From contig JAQVPE010000065.1 in assembly GCA_028702245.1 (NCBI GenBank), positions 1 to 5,686 on the forward strand: DNA of 5,686 nucleotides. The letters run 5' to 3'. The notes under the pieces were generated by a model that saw nothing but the letters and a program-made list of their open reading frames with translations, was not told where the DNA came from and searched no databases. The stretch is from Candidatus Izemoplasmatales bacterium (lineage in GTDB: Bacteria > Bacillota_I > Bacilli_A > Izemoplasmatales > Hujiaoplasmataceae). The translations under genes and the position numbers were made by a program. Below are positions 1 to 5,281 of the stretch, piece after piece; the stretch's first letter is position 1; the number at the start of each line of letters is the position of its first letter.

Positions 1-1452
1 GGTATCGTCATTATCTTCATGTTCAACTTCAGGCCTAGCGGCTGGGCATTTGTGGCGTTTTTCTTTGTCATCTATATTTTCTGGGAAGCCTTTTTTACGC
101 TCAACGATATTCCCTATTGGTCATTGATTCCGGCCTTGTCAAAAAACAAAAAAGATCGCGACATGGTAACGACCATGGTCGTTGTCTTCGCCGCAGTCGG
201 CGCTTTTGCCGGTAATGCGATCATTACATTGACGACTGTAGGGCAAATGGTGCGGGGCTATAGTATCATCTCCTATACATTTGTGATCTTTTTCATTGCC
301 TGTACTTGTCTGACTGTTTTTGGCGTCAAGGAGCCAAAGGAATCGCTTGAGACCGAAAAGCAGGACAAAGTCACAATCAAAAAAATGTTCAAAGTCATCG
401 CCAAAAACGATCAGCTGCTTTGGGCGGCTTTGGCTTTGATGCTCTATAGCGTCGGTTCCGGGCTTTTGGTCGCTCTTGGTTATAATTTCTTCTGGCTTGA
501 AATCGGCTATAACGGTCTTCTGACGATGATTTTCGTTATCAGTTTCGCCGTCTCCAATATTGCCGTTCAGAGTTTCTATTCACTACTGGCAAAACGGTTT
601 TCTCGGAAGCAACTGATGACCTTTAGTTTGATTGTGTTGGTGTTCGGATATTTGATGATGCTTTCCCTTGGCTGGGTAAGTTGGCTGCCAGTCAACATCT
701 ATACCGCCGTTTTCTTTGGAATATTCATCTTTGGTGGGCAGGCAATCTTCTACATGGTCGTCATCGTCAACATGACCAACACGATCGAGTACAACGAGTA
801 TAAAACCGGTGAACGGAATGAGGCGATCGTCTTTTCTTTGAGACCGTTTGTGGCCAAGTTTTCAAGCGCCCTTCAAGGCTTGATCACAACGCTTGTTCTT
901 GTACTATCTGGAGTCTATATGATGAGCCAGAACGTTGGCGCTCTTGAAAGCCAGAAAAGTCTTTTTGCCGAAATGCCGGAAGTCGAACAAGCGGACTTTG
1001 TCAATAGCGTTCAAAACGACGTTGTCGCCCTTGCCTTTCATGATTTTGAGCTCTTAAGTGATGAAAACAAGGCTGTATACATCGAGACTTTGAAAAGAGA
1101 GATTCCGACTTTTGACAAAAGCACTCTTAGTGACAAAGAACTGGTGACACTTTTCTTTGCACTTCAAAGCCCAGAAAACAGTGTTTTTTCATACAATAAC
1201 GATCCCGATGATGATATTGTTGATGGCTGGACGATGGAAATCAATGAAGCCGCAGACAGCGTCTTTTTGGAAAACGCAACGTTGCCGATGCGTTTTCTGT
1301 TACGTCTTTCAATCACTGTGATTCCAAGTTTATTGATATATGGCGCTTATTGGATTCTCAAACGGAAATATATCATCACTGAAGAATATTATGAAAAAAT
1401 CACCGAAGAAACAAAAATCAAGAAAAACGCCGGTGAAGTTCAAACTGGATAA
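1..1452 (+). CDS. GPH-family (MelB-like) sugar:cation symporter, 5'-truncated by window edge
   Basis: This is a major facilitator superfamily carrier of the glycoside-pentoside-hexuronide:cation symporter group, probably importing a sugar or glycoside with Na+ or H+ across the cytoplasmic membrane. The frame is open from base 1, so the start lies outside; by recall of MelB, about 90 residues (helices 1-3) are missing. Numbering visible codons from 1, residues 35-42 (NDIPYWSL) match the MelB segment around Asp124, and D36 is the equivalent acid. The family motif around residues 260-275 (TIEYNEYKTGER) and the following helix with K286 match the MelB region containing Lys377. Hydrophobic helices fill the rest. 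Between the last two helices (about residues 309-430) lies a soluble acidic stretch of roughly 120 residues where MelB has a short loop. The tail is charged and cytoplasmic. Stop is TAA. No terminator hairpin follows, so read-through into the next unit is possible. Family call is firm; substrate unknown. Confidence 0.88.
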   Translation, partial: GIVIIFMFNFRPSGWAFVAFFFVIYIFWEAFFTLNDIPYWSLIPALSKNKKDRDMVTTMVVVFAAVGAFAGNAIITLTTVGQMVRGYSIISYTFVIFFIACTCLTVFGVKEPKESLETEKQDKVTIKKMFKVIAKNDQLLWAALALMLYSVGSGLLVALGYNFFWLEIGYNGLLTMIFVISFAVSNIAVQSFYSLLAKRFSRKQLMTFSLIVLVFGYLMMLSLGWVSWLPVNIYTAVFFGIFIFGGQAIFYMVVIVNMTNTIEYNEYKTGERNEAIVFSLRPFVAKFSSALQGLITTLVLVLSGVYMMSQNVGALESQKSLFAEMPEVEQADFVNSVQNDVVALAFHDFELLSDENKAVYIETLKREIPTFDKSTLSDKELVTLFFALQSPENSVFSYNNDPDDDIVDGWTMEINEAADSVFLENATLPMRFLLRLSITVIPSLLIYGAYWILKRKYIITEEYYEKITEETKIKKNAGEVQTG

Positions 1453-1462
1453 AAATATGTGA

Positions 1463-1492
1463 AATAGTTATTGACATATGTCAAATACTATT
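1463..1492. promoter_or_regulatory. 30-bp imperfect palindrome, candidate operator over the DUF134 -35 box
   Basis: The core TTGACATATGTCAA (1471-1484) is a perfect 14-bp inverted repeat. It is flanked by AATAGT (1463-1468) and its complement ACTATT (1487-1492), with only a two-base mismatch on each side between core and flanks, so 13 of 15 pairs are complementary. The palindrome covers the whole -35 hexamer and nearly all of the spacer, so a dimer bound here should block RNA polymerase. The core has the TTGAC-N4-GTCAA shape seen at sites of CRP/FNR-family regulators. Which protein binds is unknown; autoregulation by the downstream helix-turn-helix protein is the other option. Confidence 0.55.
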
Positions 1493-1499
1493 GTATTAT
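1471..1499 (+). promoter_or_regulatory. Sigma-A-type promoter of the DUF134-NifX unit
   Basis: A consensus -35 TTGACA (1471-1476) is separated by exactly 17 bases from TATTAT (1494-1499, 5 of 6 matches to TATAAT). Transcription should begin near 1506, giving a leader of about 19 bases that carries GGAG at 1513-1516. It starts only 18 bases after the stop of the upstream symporter gene, and it places the in-frame TTG at 1471 and ATG at 1504 upstream of the transcript, ruling them out as starts from this promoter. Confidence 0.8.
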
Positions 1500-1524
1500 T
1501 TGTATGACGAACGGAGTGATTTAT

Positions 1525-1893
1525 ATGCCAAGACCATCAAAACCACGCCATGTATGCTGGCTCCCCGATGAGCGTCGCTTTGGTCCGTATGGACGAAGGG
1601 GACAAATTGCCGACGTCCTCGTTATGTCGGTTGATGAATATGAGACTATTAGATTGATCGACCATGAAGGCTTTGATCAGGAACAAGCCGCCAAGCAGAT
1701 GCAAGTTGCGAGAACGACAGTCCAAAGAATCTATGTTGATGCCCGCAAGAAACTGGCCGAGGCCTTGGTTCGCGGCAAACAAATCGTGATTGACGGTGGT
1801 AACTACGTGCTTTGCGGGAGAAACTGTGATCCCTGCGATTGGCCAGAACGCCGAAAACTTCGTCGTCAAAATCAGTTTGGAAATGAGGAATAA
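1525..1893 (+). CDS. DUF134 helix-turn-helix protein with Cys-rich C-terminus
   Basis: A 122-residue member of the DUF134 family, predicted small DNA-binding proteins of unknown target. The N-terminus MPRPSKPRHVC is the family's characteristic opening and sets the start at ATG 1525, 8 bases after GGAG (1513-1516); longer in-frame starts at 1471 and 1504 would lie before the transcript begins. Residues 35-82 form a sigma-70 region 4-like domain: MSVDEYETIRLID, then a helix-turn-helix around 52-72 (QEQAAKQMQVARTTVQRIY). The tail has C97, C101 and C104 in a CxxxCxxC arrangement, with C11 near the front, suggesting a metal or Fe-S site. Five bases separate it from the NifX-like gene, so the two are surely cotranscribed. 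DUF134 genes are known neighbours of NifX/NifB-type proteins. Inference: it senses a metal or cluster state and controls this unit, perhaps through the palindrome over its promoter. Family call firm, role unproven. Confidence 0.9.
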   Translation: MPRPSKPRHVCWLPDERRFGPYGRRGQIADVLVMSVDEYETIRLIDHEGFDQEQAAKQMQVARTTVQRIYVDARKKLAEALVRGKQIVIDGGNYVLCGRNCDPCDWPERRKLRRQNQFGNEE

Positions 1894-1898
1894 AAGGA

Positions 1899-2246
1899 AT
1901 GAACATCGCCATAGCTGTCACCAACAACATGGTTACCGAGCACTTTGGTCATTGCGACTACTTTCTTGTCCATGAGTTAAACGGTGATAAAATCGTCGGA
2001 ACCAGAATCATTAAGAATCCGCCTCATCAAAAAGGGTTCTTGCCAAGTTTCCTTAAAAAGCAAGCTGTCGACGTTGTGATTTGCGGCAACATCGGCGAAA
2101 TGGCTGTCAAGATGTTTGAAGAGATCGACATCACCGTTCTTCGCGGTGTCTGCGGTCGTGCCGATGAGATAGTTGACCAATATCTTAAGGGAAATCTTTC
2201 GTCCTCTGATATCATTTGCCGGGAGCACGCTCATCACCATGAATAA
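1899..2246 (+). CDS. NifX/NifB-type dinitrogenase iron-molybdenum cofactor-binding-like protein
   Basis: A 115-residue single-domain protein of the dinitrogenase iron-molybdenum cofactor family (NifX, NafY, C-terminal NifB and MTH1175-like proteins), which have a ribonuclease H-like fold and bind Fe-S or Mo-containing clusters. Visible family marks are the beta strand MNIAIAV at 1-7, EHFGHCDYF at 14-22, GFLPSFL at 46-52, and the VDVVICGNIG strand-turn at 57-66. C19, C62, C85 and C107 could be ligands, and the tail CREHAHHHE (107-115) is His-rich and likely metal-binding. ATG 1899 is preceded by GAGGA (1885-1889), which lies in the last codons of the DUF134 gene, so translation is probably coupled. 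No nitrogenase genes are in the window, and stand-alone members are common in anaerobes that do not fix nitrogen; a role in metal-cluster carriage or storage is more likely than nitrogenase assembly. Exact function unknown. Confidence 0.9.
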   Translation: MNIAIAVTNNMVTEHFGHCDYFLVHELNGDKIVGTRIIKNPPHQKGFLPSFLKKQAVDVVICGNIGEMAVKMFEEIDITVLRGVCGRADEIVDQYLKGNLSSSDIICREHAHHHE

Positions 2247-2270
2247 AGCCTGAGTATTGAGCACATCACT

Positions 2271-2298
2271 TTTGTAGCGCTTTCATTTATGTTATAAT
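2271..2298 (+). promoter_or_regulatory. Extended -10 promoter of the peroxiredoxin gene
   Basis: TATAAT (2293-2298) is preceded by TG at 2290-2291 with one base between, the extended -10 arrangement. The -35 region is poor: TTTGTA at 2271-2276 with a 16-base spacer is the best fit. Transcription should start near 2305, leaving a leader of about 37 bases that ends in AGGAGG (2328-2333), 8 bases before the ATG. No hairpin ends the NifX unit before it. Confidence 0.7.
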
Positions 2299-2341
2299 CC
2301 TCATGGGAAACAAATAAATAGAAAATTAGGAGGAATTAATA

Positions 2342-3019
2342 ATGGAAGAAAAACAAGTTGGAAGAATGCCTTTGATCGGCGAAAAAGCCCCAGAGTTTAC
2401 AGCTGTGACAACCCAGGGAACAATCAAGTTCCCCGATGATTACGTAGGAAAATGGGTGATCCTCTTTTCCCACCCCGCTGACTTCACCCCTGTTTGCACG
2501 ACCGAGTTCATGACGTTTGCCAGTATGATGGGCGAGTTCAAAGCCTTGAACACCGAATTGATCGGTCTTTCCGTCGATTCGCTTTATGCGCACATCGCCT
2601 GGCTAAGGAGAATTAACGAACTTGAATGGAAAGGCATGAAGAACCTCGAAGTGACTTTCCCCTTGATCGAGGACATCAGAATGGATGTTGCCAACAAGTT
2701 CGGTATGATCCAACCGGGACAATCGAACACCCAAGCCGTTCGCGCCGTGTTCGTCATCGACCCAGAGGGCAAAATCAGAACGATTCTTTATTATCCGCTT
2801 TCAATGGGCCGCAACTTTGATGAAATCAAACGGATCATCCTAGCTTTACAAAAAGCCGATCGCGACAATGTCGCCACTCCCGCAGATTGGCGCCCCGGCG
2901 ATGACACCATCGTCCCGACAGCCGGTTCATGCGGCACTGCCAAAGAACGCATGGAACAGAAAAAAGATGACGTCTATTGCCTTGATTGGTTCATGTGTTT
3001 CAAAAAGGAAAAGAAATAA
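2342..3019 (+). CDS. Peroxiredoxin, Prx6/archaeal thioredoxin-peroxidase type
   Basis: A cytoplasmic thiol peroxidase of 225 residues that reduces hydrogen peroxide, alkyl hydroperoxides and possibly peroxynitrite. The thioredoxin fold begins around residue 10 (PLIGEKAPEF). The active site HPADFTPVCTTE (44-55) holds the peroxidatic cysteine C52 with T49 and P45, and R134 in QAVRAVFVIDP is the conserved catalytic arginine. Length and the C-terminal extension (DWRPGDDTIVP, then C213 and C219 in YCLDWFMCFK) match the long Prx6-like group of archaea and anaerobic bacteria, such as Aeropyrum ApTPx, where a cysteine pair six residues apart also lies near the C-terminus and one acts as resolving cysteine. 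C197 is an additional cysteine. A strong Shine-Dalgarno AGGAGG precedes the ATG. It is monocistronic: own promoter upstream, strong terminator 15 bases downstream. Likely part of oxygen defence in an anaerobe; the reductant is not encoded here. Confidence 0.95.
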   Translation: MEEKQVGRMPLIGEKAPEFTAVTTQGTIKFPDDYVGKWVILFSHPADFTPVCTTEFMTFASMMGEFKALNTELIGLSVDSLYAHIAWLRRINELEWKGMKNLEVTFPLIEDIRMDVANKFGMIQPGQSNTQAVRAVFVIDPEGKIRTILYYPLSMGRNFDEIKRIILALQKADRDNVATPADWRPGDDTIVPTAGSCGTAKERMEQKKDDVYCLDWFMCFKKEKK

Positions 3020-3034
3020 AGCATCCTCAAATAG

Positions 3035-3062
3035 AAAGATGTGCCGCGGCACATCTTTTTTT
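3035..3062. terminator. Strong intrinsic terminator, probably bidirectional
   Basis: Bases 3035-3046 and 3047-3058 are perfect complements, giving a 24-bp palindrome whose GC-rich centre (GTGCCGCGGCAC) can form a ten-pair stem with a four-base loop. On the plus strand it runs into seven T residues (3056-3062) and ends the peroxiredoxin transcript. On the minus strand the same hairpin follows directly after the TAA TAA stop of the EEP gene, with a broken T tract (TTTCTATTT, 3037-3029), so it can serve the convergent gene too, probably less efficiently. Confidence 0.9.
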
Positions 3063-3063
3063 A

Positions 3064-4173
3064 TTAGGGCAACAATAACTTGAAATCCATTAAAACCGGA
3101 TTATGATCGCTATAGAGAAAATCTTCATTTAAGGTTTCGACATCGATAATGGCGACGTTGTTTGAGACGATGAAACCGTCAATGACGTAGTATTGATTGT
3201 TTGAATCATCTTCGGTGTCATAAGGCTGGTGTAGCAGGCGACAGGTCGGAATTGAAGGATCGACTCCGAAAGTGAAGCCGTTATCTTGAAACCAATCGGC
3301 TTCCATCGGGAAGGCCTCCCAATAAGATGGATCAATCAGAGGATAATCATATTCGTTGTTTTCAACGATCGTGACTGCCTTTGGGAATGTTTGGTTGAAG
3401 TCGCCGCCGACAACAACATAATTTTCGGCATCCGCTTCAGTCTGCATCACTTGTTTCAAATAAGCCATTTCTTGGAGCCGCATCGAACCATCGTCATAGG
3501 CGGAAAGATGGACATTGATGATGACAAGTTCAGCTTCAGAGTCAGCAATATTGATTCTTGAGACGACCACGCATCGCTTAAGATTGGCAAGGCTTACCGG
3601 CCAGGAGAAACTTCCTGGGAGTTGGTGCCTGATTGACGAGGTGACGTGGAAGTTGATATAACTCGCGATACCTGAACTTACCCTCCCCATCATTTGGCTC
3701 GGATTGAGTGGAAAAGGAACAAAAAGGCATCGATAATTGTAGCCAAGGGAAGCGGAATAGCCCAAAGTATCTTTGAAAGCGGCATATTGATCGGTCTTGT
3801 AAGAACGGGAACTAAAATCGTCAACTTCCTGCAAGAGGTAGATATCGGCATCCACCGCTTCAAGGATGGTCTCAATGCCCTCAATATTGGCTTCGACCTC
3901 CTCTTTGCTGTCCATTCGCGCTTTGGAGCCACCATCCATGACGAAATCCTCGGTTTGACTCAAAGAAGCATAGCCAATATTATAGGTAAGGATTTGATAG
4001 GTTGTATCATGTTCAGCGTAATTTTCTGATGAGTCTTGAAGATTATCGCTGATTTCGAGTTGAACGAGCGGATCGGGACGATACTCGAAGATTTGCAGGA
4101 CAAGAACAAAGACAATCACAAAGGCGATAAGGCTGAGGACTGCGAGCAAAAGGATTTTAAGGATGCGTTTCAT
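3064..4173 (-). CDS. Membrane-anchored endonuclease/exonuclease/phosphatase (EEP) superfamily protein
   Basis: A 369-residue metal-dependent phosphoesterase of the EEP (DNase I/AP endonuclease/sphingomyelinase-like) superfamily. Residues 1-30 are a lysine-flanked hydrophobic helix with no clear cleavage or lipobox site, so it is likely an uncleaved signal anchor with the catalytic domain outside the cell. Superfamily motifs appear in order: LTYNIGY with N65; LLQEVD with E116, the Mg2+ ligand; INVHLSA with H222; GGDFNQ with D258 and N260; VIDGFIVS with D332; and YSDHNPV with D356-H357, the catalytic pair. All expected catalytic residues are present, so it should be active. ATG at 4173 is preceded on its strand by GAAGG nine bases away. 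Its promoter should lie in 4174-4297; only a weak TAAAAT (4211-4206) is visible. It is convergent with the peroxiredoxin gene and divergent from the lysoplasmalogenase. Substrate is not readable: extracellular nucleic acid, a phospholipid headgroup or a phosphoinositide-like compound are all possible. Confidence 0.9.
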   Translation of the reverse strand: MKRILKILLLAVLSLIAFVIVFVLVLQIFEYRPDPLVQLEISDNLQDSSENYAEHDTTYQILTYNIGYASLSQTEDFVMDGGSKARMDSKEEVEANIEGIETILEAVDADIYLLQEVDDFSSRSYKTDQYAAFKDTLGYSASLGYNYRCLFVPFPLNPSQMMGRVSSGIASYINFHVTSSIRHQLPGSFSWPVSLANLKRCVVVSRINIADSEAELVIINVHLSAYDDGSMRLQEMAYLKQVMQTEADAENYVVVGGDFNQTFPKAVTIVENNEYDYPLIDPSYWEAFPMEADWFQDNGFTFGVDPSIPTCRLLHQPYDTEDDSNNQYYVIDGFIVSNNVAIIDVETLNEDFLYSDHNPVLMDFKLLLP

Positions 4174-4232
4174 CGATTATGACCTTCTTTCTGAGAATAT
4201 TGACTATTTTAGACCTGTTTTCTCGTGAAATG

Positions 4233-4261
4233 CTAACATTATTCGAGGTAATTGCTATAAT
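4233..4261 (+). promoter_or_regulatory. Extended -10 promoter of the lysoplasmalogenase gene
   Basis: TATAAT (4256-4261) is a perfect -10 with TG at 4253-4254 in the extended position, and CTAACA (4233-4238, 4 of 6 matches to TTGACA) lies 17 bases upstream. Transcription should begin near 4268. That is downstream of the first ATG of the open frame (4262), so this promoter decides the start codon. Confidence 0.75.
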
Positions 4262-4282
4262 ATGACCAAGAAGCATGAATTT

Positions 4283-4289
4283 AAGGAGG
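4283..4289 (+). promoter_or_regulatory. Shine-Dalgarno AAGGAGG selecting a TTG start
   Basis: AAGGAGG is a seven-base match to the anti-Shine-Dalgarno sequence. It ends 8 bases before TTG 4298, an ideal distance, and only 2 bases before ATG 4292, which is too close. It lies inside the reading frame that opens at ATG 4262, as expected if that longer frame is not the true gene. Confidence 0.7.
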
Positions 4290-4297
4290 CGATGGAG

Positions 4298-5023
4298 TTG
4301 AGTTATGTCTTTATGGCCATGGCGGTAGTGATAACCGCGATGTTTATCTTTGTGGAAATGAAAGAATCATCGTTATTTTCCCTGTTTTTTAAAGCGTTGG
4401 CGAGTTTCAGTTTCATTTTGCTGTTTTCGATTGTCATCAGCGAGAAGACGGTTCAAACCAACTCTCCATATTATATCGGAGAAGATTTTGTTTCTTTTCT
4501 GGGAACTGGCTTTTTGATTTTCATGGGCTTGGTAGCGGGATTGATAGGTGACTTGTTATTGGGATTGAGACCGCTTCGCCCTAGTGATGAAAACGATACG
4601 ATCATCACTTCCGGTATCTTCAGTTTCGCAATCGGTCATATTTTTTATTATTTTGCTTTAATCAAGATATGGCAGTTTAGCGTCTATCCTTTGATTATCG
4701 GTGTTGTTGGTGCCGCAATCATTTATTTTGGCGCCAAGATACTCAATATGAAGATGAGAAAGCTTTTGATTCCGTCATTGGCGTATGCGTTTTTGCTATT
4801 TGCCATTTTTGGACAAGCGCTTTTTGGTGCCATCAATCTTGATTTTTCTGTCACATCAATTTTGCTTTTTGTAGGGGCGACGCTTTTCCTTGTTTCTGAT
4901 TTGATCTTATCGCAAATCTACTTCAAAGAAGGTACCAAAAGGGTTATGGTGGTCTATAATTATGCCACCTACTACGGAGCCCAGATTTTGATTGCCTTCT
5001 CGATTCTGTTTCTTACTCTTTAA
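4298..5023 (+). CDS. YhhN/TMEM86-family lysoplasmalogenase-like membrane protein
   Basis: A 241-residue polytopic membrane protein (about seven to eight hydrophobic helices) of the YhhN/TMEM86 family. Characterised members hydrolyse the vinyl-ether bond of lysoplasmalogens to release a fatty aldehyde and glycerophospho-headgroup. Family marks, numbered from the TTG start, are GDLLLG with D85, FSFAIGHIFYY with H114, and FLVSDLIL with D201; the two aspartates match the pair regarded as catalytic in TMEM86 proteins. TTG 4298 is chosen because the promoter at 4233-4261 starts transcription after ATG 4262 and AAGGAGG is ideally spaced from the TTG; the protein then begins directly in its first helix. 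ATG 4292 is the alternative. The gene is divergent from the EEP hydrolase and appears monocistronic. Function fits an anaerobe with plasmalogens, but some relatives may act on other lipids, and no plasmalogen synthesis gene is in the window. Confidence 0.85.
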   Translation: MSYVFMAMAVVITAMFIFVEMKESSLFSLFFKALASFSFILLFSIVISEKTVQTNSPYYIGEDFVSFLGTGFLIFMGLVAGLIGDLLLGLRPLRPSDENDTIITSGIFSFAIGHIFYYFALIKIWQFSVYPLIIGVVGAAIIYFGAKILNMKMRKLLIPSLAYAFLLFAIFGQALFGAINLDFSVTSILLFVGATLFLVSDLILSQIYFKEGTKRVMVVYNYATYYGAQILIAFSILFLTL

Positions 5024-5045
5024 GATTATTGATTTGTCGATTGTT

Positions 5046-5070
5046 TATAATACCATTATATCTTTTTTTT
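5046..5070 (+). terminator. Possible weak terminator after the lysoplasmalogenase gene
   Basis: TATAAT (5046-5051) and ATTATA (5055-5060) can form a six-pair stem with the loop ACC, followed by TC and eight T residues (5063-5070). The position, 22 bases after the stop, and the T tract fit an intrinsic terminator, but the stem contains only A-T pairs and would be unstable. The left arm also reads as a -10 box, though no good -35 precedes it. Confidence 0.35.
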
Positions 5071-5194
5071 GAAATCGTTGATACCCATTCTTCATTTTCT
5101 TTTGAGAGCAATGTTTTGGATGTCCAAGTTATTTTCAAAGCAGAGGCTTAAGGCCGTTAAATAACCGAAAAGAGTTTGATTTTCCTACTTTGGG

Positions 5195-5221
5195 TCAAGC
5201 TTGATTATTCTCAAAGTTTGA
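5195..5221. repeat. Two adjacent short palindromes upstream of the PII-like gene promoter
   Basis: TCAAGCTTGA (5195-5204) is a perfect 10-bp palindrome, and TCAAAGTTTGA (5211-5221) a perfect 5-1-5 inverted repeat. They share TCAA and TTGA arms, and their centres are about 16.5 bases apart. They lie just upstream of the likely -35 at 5224, where an activator or repressor pair could bind. Further TTGAT words occur nearby (5176-5180 and around 5232). Short AT-rich palindromes also arise by chance, so this is a candidate only. Confidence 0.4.
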
Positions 5222-5223
5222 TG

Positions 5224-5252
5224 TTGTATTTTTGATTTCTGAGGTGTATAAT
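5224..5252 (+). promoter_or_regulatory. Probable promoter of the PII-like/antiporter operon
   Basis: A perfect TATAAT (5247-5252) lies 17 bases after TTGTAT (5224-5229), whose TTG half matches the -35 consensus. Transcription should begin near 5259, giving a leader of about 23 bases with GGAGGG at 5265-5270, 11 bases before ATG 5282. So short a leader leaves no room for a riboswitch in this transcript. It also rules out the in-frame GTG at 5261, which sits at the very 5' end and overlaps the ribosome-binding region. Confidence 0.6.
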
Positions 5253-5281
5253 CATTCATTGTGTGGAGGGTTTTTGATAAT

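Noticed and set aside
1471..1527. Longer DUF134 gene starting at TTG 1471 or ATG 1504.
   Set aside because: TTG 1471 is the -35 box itself and ATG 1504 lies before the expected transcript start; the family's conserved N-terminus MPRP begins at ATG 1525 with a proper Shine-Dalgarno site.
1537..1930. Open frames on the minus strand opposite the DUF134 gene.
   Set aside because: They are antisense shadows of a clear conserved gene, with no ribosome binding site or recognisable protein pattern.
1899..2246. Evidence for a nitrogen fixation locus.
   Set aside because: Only a stand-alone NifX-type domain is present; no nitrogenase or cofactor assembly gene is in the window, and such proteins are widespread in non-fixing anaerobes.
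2292..2306. PerR-like box (TTATAAT half-site) at the peroxiredoxin promoter.
   Set aside because: The left half is simply the -10 box; the right half does not match the required ATTATAA, so peroxide regulation by PerR is not supported.
3694..4029. A 111-codon plus-strand frame opposite the EEP gene.
   Set aside because: It overlaps the catalytic core of a well-supported minus-strand gene and its translation shows no family pattern.
5111..5164. A 17-codon ORF (starting MFWMSKLF) in the intergenic region, preceded by GAGAG.
   Set aside because: Very short, weak ribosome binding site, no promoter clearly assigned, and no recognisable motif; expected by chance.
5024..5281. Riboswitch or other structured leader upstream of the PII-like/antiporter operon.
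   Set aside because: No conserved core of c-di-AMP, manganese or other ion-related riboswitches was recognised, and the best promoter leaves only about 23 bases of leader. A covariance-model search would settle it.
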